DNA of 42,886 nt from Verrucomicrobiota bacterium (GTDB lineage: Bacteria; Verrucomicrobiota; Verrucomicrobiia; Verrucomicrobiales; Akkermansiaceae), in the NCBI GenBank assembly GCA_018969605.1, contig JAGWXY010000013.1, positions 1 to 42,886 of the forward strand, given 5' to 3'. Below the pieces are notes generated by a model. It saw only the letters and a program-made list of their open reading frames with translations, was not told the origin of the DNA and did no database searches. This document shows, piece by piece, positions 16,601-24,157 of the stretch; positions within the stretch are counted from its first letter, which is position 1; each line of letters starts with the position of its first letter. Position numbers and translations under genes: made by a program.

Positions 16601-19050
16601 ATCAAGCGGGCAATGACAACTACACCTTGGCCCAGGAGGTAACTACGAGCTTCCCGGTTTCGAAAGGCACGAAAGGCACCCAAACGATCGGGACATTCAC
16701 CAGCATTGGCAACAAGACCTTTGGCGATGCACCTTTTGCGATCACAGCGCCAGCAGCCAGCAGTGGCTTGGCCGTGAGTTTTAGCGTCAAGTCTGGCCCG
16801 GCGACGATTTCCGGCAACACTGTGACACTCACCGGAGCGGGTATCGTCGAGATCGCCGCCAACCAAGCGGGCAATGACAATTACAACCCTGCCACTGAAG
16901 TAACGACGAGCTTCACCGTCTCGAAAGGCCCTCAAACGATTGGGCCCTTCTCCAGCATCGGCACCAAGGCCTTTGGCGAAGCGCCCTTTGCAGTCTCGGC
17001 TCCATCCTCAACCAGCAGCTTGCCGGTAACCTTGAGCGTCAAGTCAGGCCCGGCGACGATTTCGGGCAACACCGTGACGCTCACCGGAGCAGGCACCGTC
17101 GAGATCGCAGCCAATCAAGAGGGTAATGCGAATTACAATGCTGCCACGGAAGTGATTACCAGCTTCTCGGTTTCGAAAGGCACTTCCACCGTCACGCTTG
17201 GAAGCCTCTCACCCACCTACGATGGCACAGCCAAATCAGCCACAGCAACCACCAGTCCGACCATCACAGGCAACGTGACCTACACGTACACGGGGATCAG
17301 TCCCACCGTTTATGCACAATCCACCACCCCGCCAACTCAAGCTGGAAGCTACACCGTGGTTGGAACCATCAACGATGCCAACTACAGCGGCAACGCGACG
17401 GGCACTTTGGTAATCACCAAGGCAACTCCCAGCATCACCACAAAACCAAATGCTTCCAACATCACACTCGGCCAAAAACTCTCTGACTCCACGCTCAGCG
17501 GTGGCATCGGCTCAGTGAATGGCACCTTCGCATTCACCAATCCAAACACCCAGCCAAGCACCGCCGGTACAAGCAGCCAAAGTGTCACATTTACCCCTGC
17601 CGACACCAACAATTACCTCACAACCACAACTTCAATCGACATCGTCACTCAGGCAGGATCAAGTCCTGTCATCACAACCCAACCGATCGATCTCACCATA
17701 TCGCAAGGCAATAGTGCTACTTTTTCGGTTCAAGCCACCGGCCAAAACCTGAGTTACCAATGGAAAAGAAACGGCCTTGATATCAACAACGCAAGGAATA
17801 GTTCGTACACCGTCAGCAGCACATCGATTGCCACAGCGGGAGAATACTCAGTCGTAGTATCCAGCGACAATGGCAGTCAACCCATCACCAGCCGTGCAGC
17901 CAAACTGATCGTCACATTCCCTCTTGCCGATCTCTCCATCAATGAGAACACCAGCCCTGTTCTGAGCGTTTCCGTTACTGGTACAGGTCTGAAATACCAG
18001 TGGTTCAAAGACGGCACGCCGCTTCGTGGACAAACCAATTCGACACTGACACTCAAAGACATCACAGTCGATCAAGCTGGTACCTACAGCGTCGAAGTGA
18101 CCGATGCCAATGGCAACAAATTCACAAGCCAGTCATCCAAAGTCAGTGTCAATGCGGTACTTCCCGTGATCACCACTCAACCAAGCAATGTAAGCGTCTA
18201 TACCGGTGGTAGCGCTACCATGCGCGTCTTGGTCAAGGGTGCCGGCCACGCTTACCAATGGCGAAAGAACGGCATCAATATTCCCGGTGAAACAAGAAAT
18301 ACCCTTACATTGACCGACATCATTCTCGCAGATGCTGGCGAATACTCAGTTTCCATCACCAACTCAGTTGGAAGCGTCACCAGCCGATCTGCAAGGCTGC
18401 GCGTTCTTGCTTCGAATTCTAACAACCAAGGTGGTGCCACTGCTCGCCCCACCATCACATCTCACCCGATTTCGCAAACAGTTGCCGATGGTAGTCGAGT
18501 CATGATGAGCGTGAATGCAAGCGGCGGCGGGCTCCTTTACCAGTGGACGAGAAACCGCCAAAATATCACGGGAGCAAACCAATCCTCATACACCATCCCT
18601 GCCGCCTCTTCCTCGGATTCCGGTGATTATGCAGTGATTGTTTATAATTCACTGGGAACGGTGACCAGCAACATCGCTCGAATTGCCATCTCAGCGCCGG
18701 AGATCGATGTCCAACAACCTGCTGGTAGCAGCTTGGTTTCCAGCACCTCAAAAATCAGCTTCGGCACAGCAAAAACGACCAGCAACGGTATTGTGAGGAC
18801 ATTCACCATCCGAAACACCGGCACGACCAAGCTCACTGGCATTTCCTTCAGCAAGTCGGGCAGTCACCAAAGCGATTTCACCGTCACCCAATCCAATCTG
18901 CGTGAAGTAGCACCGGGGGCATCAGCCACCTTCACTGTCACCTTCAAGCCGGCAGCCATAGGCGCTCGTACCGCCTCCATCCGCATAGCCAGCAACGATC
19001 GCGATGAAAACCCCTTCATCATCAATCTCGCTGGCGAAGGCGCGCGTTGA
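13681..19050 (+). CDS. 1789-residue modular secreted protein: PEP-CTERM-paralogue head, repeats, Ig-like and ASH-type domains
   Basis: Signal peptide MNLKRRLGSFFLTIFATLMA. Residues about 27-270 are a close paralogue of the PEP-CTERM protein at 10907-11827; similarity stops at VGFSAVP, exactly where that protein continues with EPSS. Two modules of about 100 residues follow (TVSGANMKQAITINAPNGFEVS type). Then come six copies of an 84-residue module (QTIGAFTSIGNKTFGDAPF), a putative-Ig (He_PIG-like) module (LPEGLSINTGTGLISGTP) and MBG-like modules (SPTYDGTAKSATATTSP). Four Ig-like domains with the W...Y.V pattern (YQWKRNG, YQWFKDG, YQWRKNG, YQWTRNR) follow, and last a choice-of-anchor-D/ASH domain (SFGTAKTTSNGIVRTFTIRN ... 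ASNDRDENPF). No PEP-CTERM tag, LPXTG or beta-barrel is seen at the end, so how it is held on the cell is unclear. An adhesive or matrix role is inferred. Confidence 0.9.
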   Translation: MNLKRRLGSFFLTIFATLMAAPLAANGGTYTAGDLVLFFFQENGSQTIYVNLGPAYTYRGNAAGPQDAPKNLNILDIKSALDQAYGTDWATKDNVYAGLAAVRSNSTSTAAAAVNGDPGRTIYTSVANDLVSDPGNRSGLGNTDMTSIANGIISMNTRFPANVDYAVVPSADSFIPGQNPFLAPGILDTAFNSLAGGVAQKGTAGSLGSFGNVSNVEFALDLHRILATNGGSGTITGGLDSAGNPVPIRTSTYEGTITINSSGVVGFSAVPPAAITISGNLASLSSTAGNASSTTSFTVSGANMKQAITINAPNGFEVSTSPTSGFSGSITVGAAGTIESTTIYVRLSASAELGTYSGDITLISGSAARTIATATSTVTATAANPVISVSGGLTVLSTTYGTASSTSNFTISGTNMTAPVTVTAPAGFQVSTSSTSGFAPSISVPASGTLSNTTIHVRLSPTADAGTYSGNISLTSTGATEKTIATASSTISKAAQTIDAIASISNKAFGDAAFAVTAPSSSSSLPVTLSVKSGPATISDNTVTLTGAGTVVLAANQSGNANYNAAAEVTTSFSVSKAAQTIGAFTSIGNKTFGDAPFAVTAPTASSGLAITLSVKSGPATISGNIVTITGAGTVVLAANQAGNADYAAATEVTTSFSVAKVAQTIGAFISISNKTFGDAPFAVIAPSSSSSLPVTLSVKSGPATISGNTVTLTGAGTVTLAANQAGSDNYAAAPEVTTTFSVAKATPTLTSSPTASSIKKGQNLSQSNLAGGSASAAGVSVFGNFAFANPSTAPEAGTANHSVIFTPTEIANYNTFTLDVSVTVNESSLPALTSPSTSSGVCFQPFQYQITATNNPTGFAANNLPEGLSINTGTGLISGTPTKAGAYDVALSITNTAGDFGSSLKITVNKAAQTIAPFTSIGNKAFGDAPFAITAPTASSSLPITLSVKSGPATISGNTVTLTGVGTVTLAANQAGNDNYTLAQEVTTSFPVSKGTKGTQTIGTFTSIGNKTFGDAPFAITAPAASSGLAVSFSVKSGPATISGNTVTLTGAGIVEIAANQAGNDNYNPATEVTTSFTVSKGPQTIGPFSSIGTKAFGEAPFAVSAPSSTSSLPVTLSVKSGPATISGNTVTLTGAGTVEIAANQEGNANYNAATEVITSFSVSKGTSTVTLGSLSPTYDGTAKSATATTSPTITGNVTYTYTGISPTVYAQSTTPPTQAGSYTVVGTINDANYSGNATGTLVITKATPSITTKPNASNITLGQKLSDSTLSGGIGSVNGTFAFTNPNTQPSTAGTSSQSVTFTPADTNNYLTTTTSIDIVTQAGSSPVITTQPIDLTISQGNSATFSVQATGQNLSYQWKRNGLDINNARNSSYTVSSTSIATAGEYSVVVSSDNGSQPITSRAAKLIVTFPLADLSINENTSPVLSVSVTGTGLKYQWFKDGTPLRGQTNSTLTLKDITVDQAGTYSVEVTDANGNKFTSQSSKVSVNAVLPVITTQPSNVSVYTGGSATMRVLVKGAGHAYQWRKNGINIPGETRNTLTLTDIILADAGEYSVSITNSVGSVTSRSARLRVLASNSNNQGGATARPTITSHPISQTVADGSRVMMSVNASGGGLLYQWTRNRQNITGANQSSYTIPAASSSDSGDYAVIVYNSLGTVTSNIARIAISAPEIDVQQPAGSSLVSSTSKISFGTAKTTSNGIVRTFTIRNTGTTKLTGISFSKSGSHQSDFTVTQSNLREVAPGASATFTVTFKPAAIGARTASIRIASNDRDENPFIINLAGEGAR
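15154..15909 (+). repeat. Three tandem 252-bp coding repeats (84 residues each)
   Basis: Units start at 15154, 15406 and 15658, each exactly 252 bp. They encode the module with AAQTI, NKTFGD, VKSGPATISGN and GTVTLAANQ. Exact length conservation and long stretches of near-identical DNA indicate unequal crossing-over or slippage within the gene. Confidence 0.85.
16408..17178 (+). repeat. Second array: three more copies of the 84-residue module
   Basis: Three units start near 16408, 16660 and 16921. They encode the same module as 15154-15909 but are separated from it by about 500 bp encoding two unrelated modules. The middle unit carries a small KGTKGT extension, so unit length varies slightly here, unlike in the first array. 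Confidence 0.82.
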
Positions 19051-19085
19051 TCTGGCTCAATTCTCTTGCATCGGCTGAGTTCACA

Positions 19086-19114
19086 TAGCCCTCTCCGGAT
19101 TTCGGGGAGGGCTA
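19086..19114 (+). terminator. Probable terminator hairpin after the 1789-residue gene
   Basis: Stem TAGCCCTCTCC (19086-19096) / GGGGAGGGCTA (19104-19114), 11 bp with one G-T pair, and a 7-nt loop. The U-tract after it is poor (TTCTCG). It lies 35 bp after the stop and before rsmB. Confidence 0.5.
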
Positions 19115-19180
19115 TTCTCGCTAGCGGGGCACCTCCTCTCTCCCCTTGCATCTTGGCGGCAAAAGTCCGAGCCTCGCGAC

Positions 19181-20440
19181 ATGCCTGCACGCAACTTTCA
19201 TGTCCGCCAAGCCGCTGTCTCCGCATTGCGTGCTTGGGCGAAGGGGCATGATTACGCCGAGACGCTTGTCGAACGGCATGCGCAGCGCCGCAAGTTGAGC
19301 CCTGCCGACCGCGGGCTCCTGCAAGCGATCCTCTTCGGTGTGCTGCGCCACCGCCGCTTGCTCGACCACTGGATCAGCGAACTCCGCGATGGCAAGACTG
19401 ACCCCGAGACTCGCGATGTCCTGCGCGTCGGGCTGTGCCAAATTCTCATCCTCGGCATTCCCGACCACGCCGCCGTCAACGAAACCGTGGAGTCGGGAAA
19501 AGCCTGCGTGCGCGGGCTCATCAATGCCGTGCTGCGCCGAGCCATCGCATCGCGCAAGCGTCTGCTCGATCAAGTGCCCGACCTCCCGCCAGCTGTCGCG
19601 CATTCCCATCCCGACTGGCTCTACAATCGCTGGCGATCCGCCTTCGGCAAATCCAATGCCCTCGCGCTCATGGAGTGGGACAACCTGCCGGCAGAAACAT
19701 TTTGCCGCATCAACCCCCTCGCACCGCCCGCCGACATCCCTGGCGAACCCGTAAAAAACGCTCCGGGATTTTATCGCATCGAGGGATCGCTTCCAAACGA
19801 TCTCATTCAAAGCGGAGCCATCTACATTCAGGATCCGGCCACGCGTCATTCGGTCGAGTTGCTCGCGCCACAGCCCGGCGAGCACATCCTCGACGCCTGC
19901 GCCGCGCCTGGTGGAAAAGCATTTCTCATCGCCGCCGCGATGGGCTCCGCCGAAAATCTTGTGTGCACGGACTCCAACGAAAAACGCCTGCCACGACTCG
20001 AGCAAAACCTCGCGCGACTCCACGCCGGTAAGGCAAAGGTCAGCGTGCACGACTGGACCCAACCCGCTCCATCCGCATGGCATGGCGCATTCGATGCCAT
20101 CCTGCTTGATGTTCCCTGCTCCAACACCGGTGTCATCCGTCGTCGCGTTGATGTCCGCTGGCGCCTTCAACCAAACGACATCGAAAAGATCGTTCTCACC
20201 CAACGAAAAATCCTCGAAAACGCCATCCCCTGCCTCAAGCCCGGCGGCCGCATCGTTTATTCGACCTGCTCGATTGAGGCCGAGGAAAACATGAAACAAA
20301 TTGAGGCGTTTCTGAGCGATCATCCCGAGTTTGAAATGATCGCTCATGTCGCAGCTCTCCCCTTCCGCGATCAAACCGATGGCGCATTCGCCGCCTGTTT
20401 GAAAGGCAGGGACCTTTCTCCGAAAGGTCCGTCCAAATGA
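19181..20440 (+). CDS. rsmB: 16S rRNA m5C967 methyltransferase RsmB/Sun family
   Basis: 419 residues, normal for the family. The N-terminal 140 or so residues form a NusB-like RNA-binding domain (QAAVSALRAWAKGHDYAETL, LLQAILFGVLRHRRLLDHW, VNETVE, GLINAVLRR). The C-terminal SAM-dependent methyltransferase has motif I DACAAPGGKAF (about residue 238), the motif IV cysteine C313 in DVPCSNTGVIRR, and the motif VI cysteine C363 in YSTCSIEAEEN. In this family one cysteine is the catalytic nucleophile and the other assists product release. It methylates C967 of 16S rRNA using S-adenosylmethionine in the cytoplasm. Motif IV has N where most homologues have G (CSGTG). The last codons contain a perfect hairpin (20410-20430). 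Confidence 0.93.
   Translation: MPARNFHVRQAAVSALRAWAKGHDYAETLVERHAQRRKLSPADRGLLQAILFGVLRHRRLLDHWISELRDGKTDPETRDVLRVGLCQILILGIPDHAAVNETVESGKACVRGLINAVLRRAIASRKRLLDQVPDLPPAVAHSHPDWLYNRWRSAFGKSNALALMEWDNLPAETFCRINPLAPPADIPGEPVKNAPGFYRIEGSLPNDLIQSGAIYIQDPATRHSVELLAPQPGEHILDACAAPGGKAFLIAAAMGSAENLVCTDSNEKRLPRLEQNLARLHAGKAKVSVHDWTQPAPSAWHGAFDAILLDVPCSNTGVIRRRVDVRWRLQPNDIEKIVLTQRKILENAIPCLKPGGRIVYSTCSIEAEENMKQIEAFLSDHPEFEMIAHVAALPFRDQTDGAFAACLKGRDLSPKGPSK
20410..20430. other. Hairpin inside the last codons of rsmB
   Basis: Perfect 9-bp arms GGACCTTTC (20410-20418) and GAAAGGTCC (20422-20430) with a 3-nt loop, encoding the C-terminal RDLSPKGP. No T-run follows. It may protect the 3' end or be a captured dispersed palindrome. 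Confidence 0.5.
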
Positions 20441-20469
20441 GACGCTACTTATAGGGCTATTTCTTCGGC

Positions 20470-20485
20470 GGACCGAGGCCGGTCC
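20470..20485. other. Intergenic hairpin between convergent rsmB and the J-domain gene
   Basis: GGACCG (20470-20475) / CGGTCC (20480-20485) with a 4-nt loop. It lies in a 54-bp gap between two converging genes, so it could act as a weak bidirectional terminator. No T-run is present on either side. Confidence 0.35.
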
Positions 20486-20494
20486 ACCCTACCC

Positions 20495-21049
20495 TCACAG
20501 CATCCGCGGAAAAATCGCCCGCAACGAAGCCTGCCACTTTTCCAAAAAGGCCAGATTGCGCACACTACGCGCAGCATCCGTCGCATCCAAAGGATCCGCA
20601 TCTTCGTAGCGTGGGAATGCCGCGCATTCGCATTCGATCCGATCGTTCACGCGCGCGATCATGCTCTCGAGCTCCTCGCGGCAACGCTGCGTTTCATCCT
20701 CCAAGAGTGCGCGACCAAGTGCCGACTTCGCATCATCGCGCTTGCGAATGAGCGCCTCACATTTCTGCATCGTTGCGCCAACTCCGGCGAAAAGATCCAT
20801 CAGCGAATCATCCACCGCACCGCGCGGATCGATCTTCATTCCGCGCAACTCGAGCCAATGCGACAGGCGCCGCGACGGGCTCGCAAGGATGTCATGGGCA
20901 CGCTGCAAATCGGCAAAATCCCCTTCACCGCCGCCCGCATCCGGATGCAGTCGTTTGCCCGCCTCACGAAACGCCTCGCGCAGCTCCTCTGCGCTGATCC
21001 CAAGGCGCTTCTCCACGCCAAGCACTTGAAAGGCATCGAATATCGGCAT
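20495..21049 (-). CDS. J-domain (DnaJ/HscB-like) co-chaperone
   Basis: 184 residues. An N-terminal J-domain of about 65 residues (FDAFQVLGVEKRLGISAEEL ... AHDILASPSRRLSHWLEL) carries the essential HPD tripeptide at residues 35-37, which stimulates the ATPase of an Hsp70 partner. The C-terminal part is helical and rich in charged residues (ALIRKRDDAKSALGRALLED, ESMIARVNDRIECE). The overall size and two-part architecture resemble HscB, the iron-sulfur-cluster co-chaperone, but I see no isc/hsc neighbours and similarity of the C-terminal part is not clear. It is therefore called J-domain protein without a gene symbol. It converges on rsmB, and the rplT terminator lies just upstream. Confidence 0.8.
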   Translation of the reverse strand: MPIFDAFQVLGVEKRLGISAEELREAFREAGKRLHPDAGGGEGDFADLQRAHDILASPSRRLSHWLELRGMKIDPRGAVDDSLMDLFAGVGATMQKCEALIRKRDDAKSALGRALLEDETQRCREELESMIARVNDRIECECAAFPRYEDADPLDATDAARSVRNLAFLEKWQASLRAIFPRML

Positions 21050-21112
21050 GACTGCGACGAAATCTGGGACTTCGCGCTAAGGCTGGCAACTCCCTTTGCG
21101 GTCAGTTCATTT

Positions 21113-21156
21113 CATAAAACAAAAAACCGCCGTCCGGAATGACCGAACGGCGGTTT
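21113..21156 (-). terminator. Strong Rho-independent terminator after rplT
   Basis: Inverted repeat AAACCGCCGT (21124-21133) / ACGGCGGTTT (21147-21156). On the minus strand it is followed by TTTTTTGTTTTATG. It starts about 20 bp after the rplT stop and ends the rpmI-rplT transcript. Confidence 0.9.
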
Positions 21157-21175
21157 GATGATTTCTATCTCCGCA

Positions 21176-21556
21176 TCAGGCGCTGACCGCCGAAGCTTTC
21201 GCTTCAAGCGCTTTCTTTGCCTGGGCGATGATGGCCGAAAACGCGGCGGCATCGGTGATCGCAAGGTCCGAGAGGATCTTGCGGTCGGCCTCTATGCCAG
21301 CGGCTTTGAGACCTTCGATGAAGCGCGAATAGGTCAATCCCTCGGCGCGAACGGCGGCGTTGATCCGCTGCGTCCACAACCTGCGGAACTGGCCTTTGCG
21401 ACGCTTCCGGTCGCGGTATTCATAGGTCATCGCCTTGCGGACAGCGTCCTTGGCGTAACGGAAGAGTTTCGAGCGGAATCCGCGGAAACCCTTGGCACGC
21501 AGCAACACGCGCTTGCGACGCTTGCGGCTGGCCGGTGAGTTGGTTGCTCTTGGCAT
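21176..21556 (-). CDS. rplT: 50S ribosomal protein L20
   Basis: 126 residues, slightly longer than the usual 115-120 because of a short alanine/lysine-rich C-terminal tail. The family pattern is clear: [57 protein letters not shown] and [12 protein letters not shown]. It binds 23S rRNA early in large-subunit assembly. It lies downstream of rpmI on the minus strand with an unusually wide 137-bp gap, and it is followed by a strong terminator. In other bacteria L20 represses its own operon by binding a leader structure; a candidate inverted repeat lies just upstream. No Shine-Dalgarno is seen before the ATG. Confidence 0.98.
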   Translation of the reverse strand: MPRATNSPASRKRRKRVLLRAKGFRGFRSKLFRYAKDAVRKAMTYEYRDRKRRKGQFRRLWTQRINAAVRAEGLTYSRFIEGLKAAGIEADRKILSDLAITDAAAFSAIIAQAKKALEAKASAVSA

Positions 21557-21573
21557 GTGTTTGTTTCTGTTCT

Positions 21574-21614
21574 GACAGGTCGTTGTTTACTTACCTCCCG
21601 CAGTCTCACCTGTC
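21574..21614 (-). promoter_or_regulatory. Inverted repeat in the rpmI-rplT spacer, possible L20 autoregulatory structure
   Basis: GACAGGT (21574-21580) and ACCTGTC (21608-21614) can pair across 27 nt, ending 17 bp before the rplT start. A second smaller stem (CGTCCG/CGGACG) lies further upstream in the same spacer. The spacer encodes no protein that I can support. L20 autocontrol is known in other bacteria; its use here is inference. Confidence 0.3.
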
Positions 21615-21693
21615 GTGCTTCCCTCGCGGGATCAGGCTGTGTGGAGGCCGTCCGATTCGCGGACGGGGGCGCTTTCCGTTGCCGGCTTCAGTT

Positions 21694-21903
21694 TCAGTGG
21701 AAGGGAAGATTCTCTTTGACGTTTCTAATGTCAGCATCGGAAACAAGGCATGCTTGACCCAGCCTGCGCTTGCGCTTGCTGTTCTTGCATTGAAGCAAGT
21801 GGCGTGCTCCCTGTTTGCGACGAAGGATCTTCCCCGTACCTGTCACCTTGAAGCGTTTGGCAACGGCTTTCCGTGTCTTTGCTTTTCCAGAGACTCTTGG
21901 CAT
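21694..21903 (-). CDS. rpmI: 50S ribosomal protein L35
   Basis: 69 residues. Typical L35 features: the [19 protein letters not shown] stretch, [21 protein letters not shown] and a final [11 protein letters not shown]. It is a basic, small large-subunit protein placed upstream of rplT as usual. The gene normally in front, infC (IF3), is absent; the upstream neighbour is a divergently transcribed helicase gene. The leader is GCGCCCC-ATG with no Shine-Dalgarno. Confidence 0.97.
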   Translation of the reverse strand: MPRVSGKAKTRKAVAKRFKVTGTGKILRRKQGARHLLQCKNSKRKRRLGQACLVSDADIRNVKENLPFH

Positions 21904-22048
21904 GGGGCGCGAAAACTAACCAGCCACCCACCCTTGGCAAGCAAAAAACGGCATCTTTTCTCAGAAATCGGGGGATGCCCGACATCTTTGGTTTCACGCA
22001 ACTGTACACTTGCAAGTTTCGCTCTCCGGATTTGGATGCCCCCGGCCC

Positions 22049-24055
22049 ATGGCGTCCTCCTTTTCCTTCGAATCTCTCAACCATGCCCAACGCCAAGCGG
22101 TCGGCGCCCTCGACGGCCCCGTGCTCATCCTCGCCGGCGCCGGCACGGGCAAGACCCGCACCGTCACCTGCCGCATCGTCCACATGCTCGAGCGGAAAAT
22201 CCCCGCCTCGGAGATTCTGGCCGTCACCTTCACCAACAAGGCTGCGAGCGAAATGCGCGAACGCATCGCCGGCATGGTTTCAAAAAAAGCAGCGTCGGAA
22301 ATGACCGTCTGCACCTTCCACTCACTTTGCGTCCGAATCCTGCGCGGTGGCATCGACAAACTCGGTTACAAAAAGAATTTCTCGATCTGCTCGTACTCGG
22401 ACCAAGTCGGCATGATGAAACAATTGCTCGTCCGCAAAGGCGGCAGCGATGAAAAGATCAAGCCTGAGACAATTCTCAGCGCGATCTCCGGCGCAAAAAA
22501 CAAAGGGCTCGATCCCGCCGATCTCGAAGATGACTTTTTCGCCACGCTGGCAGTCGCCTATCAGAACGAACTCCGCGCGCAGAATGCGGTCGATTTCGAC
22601 GATCTACTCCTGCTCGCCGAGAAAGTCCTGCGTGAACACGATGATGTCCGCGAGCAGTTCCGCCAACGCTTCACACGCGTGACGGTCGACGAGTTCCAAG
22701 ACACCAACTCGCTCCAAATGCGCCTGTTGCAGCAACTCGTGAGTGCGCCTTTTCATGTCTGCGTGGTCGGCGATGACGACCAATCGATCTATGGCTGGCG
22801 CGGAGCGGAAACAGCCAACATCCTTGAGTTCGAGCGCTTCTTTCCCAACCCAAAAATCATTCGCCTCGAGGACAACTACCGCTCGACCCATGCGGTCCTG
22901 CACACCGCCAACAGCCTGATCCGCCACAATCGCGGCCGACGCGAAAAATCCCTGCGCACCACCCGACCGTCCGGCGAACCGGTACGCATCGTCGCCATGC
23001 CGGGCGATGATGAGGAGGCGGAGTTTGTCGCGGAAGAAATCCTCGCCGGCAAAGGCAACTCCCGCAAATGGGAGGACTTCGCCGTACTCTTCCGCACCAA
23101 CGGCCAGAGTCGCAAACTCGAGCTCGCGCTGCGCGAACGCAAGATTCCGTATCGAATGATCGGCGCGCAGAGTTTTTACGACCGCCGCGAAGTCCGCGAT
23201 GTGCTGGCTTATACCCAGTTGATGGTCTCGCCCGAAGCGGATGTGCCTCTGCTCCGCATTCTCAACGCACCCAACCGCGGGATCGGACAATCCACCGCCG
23301 TGCTCGCTACCGACTGGAGCCGCGAGCACAACCAGTCGGTGTGGGAAGCTCTCTGCGATCCGGAATTCACCAAATCGCTCGGCGCCAAAACACGCAGCGC
23401 GATCGAGGATTTCGTCGCACTGATCTCCGGCGCGAAAAACCGCATCGATTTGAAAAATGAAAACCCGGCCGATGTGCTGGGCGAACTGCTCAAGGAGATT
23501 GATTACCTTCCATGGATCGGACGCGGATGCAAAACCGACCAAGAACGCCAACAGCGCGGCGAAGGCGTACAAAGCATTCTGGATAGCCTCCGCGATCACG
23601 CGATGAAGGGCAAAAAGCTCCAAGCATTTCTCGACGACAGCGCGCTAGCGTCGGATCGCGAAGATGACGACATTGAAAAAAAACAAGGCGCCACGCTTAT
23701 CACGCTCCATGCCTCAAAAGGCCTAGAGTTTCCCGTCGTTTTTCTCGTCGGGCTCGAAGAAGGATTCCTCCCTCACTCACGCAGCATCACCGAAGGCACC
23801 AAAGACGAGGAACGCCGCCTGCTCTATGTCGGCATCACCCGCGCGCAGGACCAACTCACGATGACTTATTGCTCGAAGCGCGTGAAATGGGGACAGGAAA
23901 CCGCCTGCCAAGCCAGCTCGTTCATCGGCGAACTCGACGACACCCACCTCGAACATACAAGCTATGAAGAGGTCCTTGCCTACGAGCCGGATAGCGAGGA
24001 GCTGAGCAATTTCTTCAGCAACCTGAAGAACATGCTCGGCAACGATCAGCAATGA
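22049..24055 (+). CDS. ATP-dependent DNA helicase, UvrD/Rep/PcrA superfamily 1
   Basis: 668 residues from ATG 22049 (MASSFSFESLNHAQRQAV); an upstream TTG would add 13 unsupported residues. All SF1A motifs are present: Q-motif (LNHAQRQAV), Walker A GAGTGKT (residues 30-36), Ia (AVTFTNKAASEMRERI), Ib (CTFHSLCVRIL), Walker B DEFQDTN (about 214), III (GDDDQSIYGWRGA), IV (LEDNYRST), V (TLHASKGLEFPVVFLVGLEE) and VI (EERRLLYVGITRAQ). It is a 3'-5' DNA translocase for repair or replication restart. Length and the short C terminus after motif VI fit Rep more than UvrD/PcrA, but I do not assign the symbol firmly. It is divergent from rpmI with a 145-bp shared promoter region. Confidence 0.95.
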   Translation: MASSFSFESLNHAQRQAVGALDGPVLILAGAGTGKTRTVTCRIVHMLERKIPASEILAVTFTNKAASEMRERIAGMVSKKAASEMTVCTFHSLCVRILRGGIDKLGYKKNFSICSYSDQVGMMKQLLVRKGGSDEKIKPETILSAISGAKNKGLDPADLEDDFFATLAVAYQNELRAQNAVDFDDLLLLAEKVLREHDDVREQFRQRFTRVTVDEFQDTNSLQMRLLQQLVSAPFHVCVVGDDDQSIYGWRGAETANILEFERFFPNPKIIRLEDNYRSTHAVLHTANSLIRHNRGRREKSLRTTRPSGEPVRIVAMPGDDEEAEFVAEEILAGKGNSRKWEDFAVLFRTNGQSRKLELALRERKIPYRMIGAQSFYDRREVRDVLAYTQLMVSPEADVPLLRILNAPNRGIGQSTAVLATDWSREHNQSVWEALCDPEFTKSLGAKTRSAIEDFVALISGAKNRIDLKNENPADVLGELLKEIDYLPWIGRGCKTDQERQQRGEGVQSILDSLRDHAMKGKKLQAFLDDSALASDREDDDIEKKQGATLITLHASKGLEFPVVFLVGLEEGFLPHSRSITEGTKDEERRLLYVGITRAQDQLTMTYCSKRVKWGQETACQASSFIGELDDTHLEHTSYEEVLAYEPDSEELSNFFSNLKNMLGNDQQ

Positions 24056-24157
24056 TCCACCCGCACCCCACAACACGCCATTGCGTCATGGGGGCCAATG
24101 ACCACACCGAGTACCATGTCGCCGCATGCGGACATTTGATCCACATGCAATCGCACC

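Noticed and set aside
20495-21049. Assignment of the J-domain gene as hscB
   Set aside because: HPD and size fit, but no isc/hsc neighbours are present and the C-terminal part lacks clear HscB signatures.
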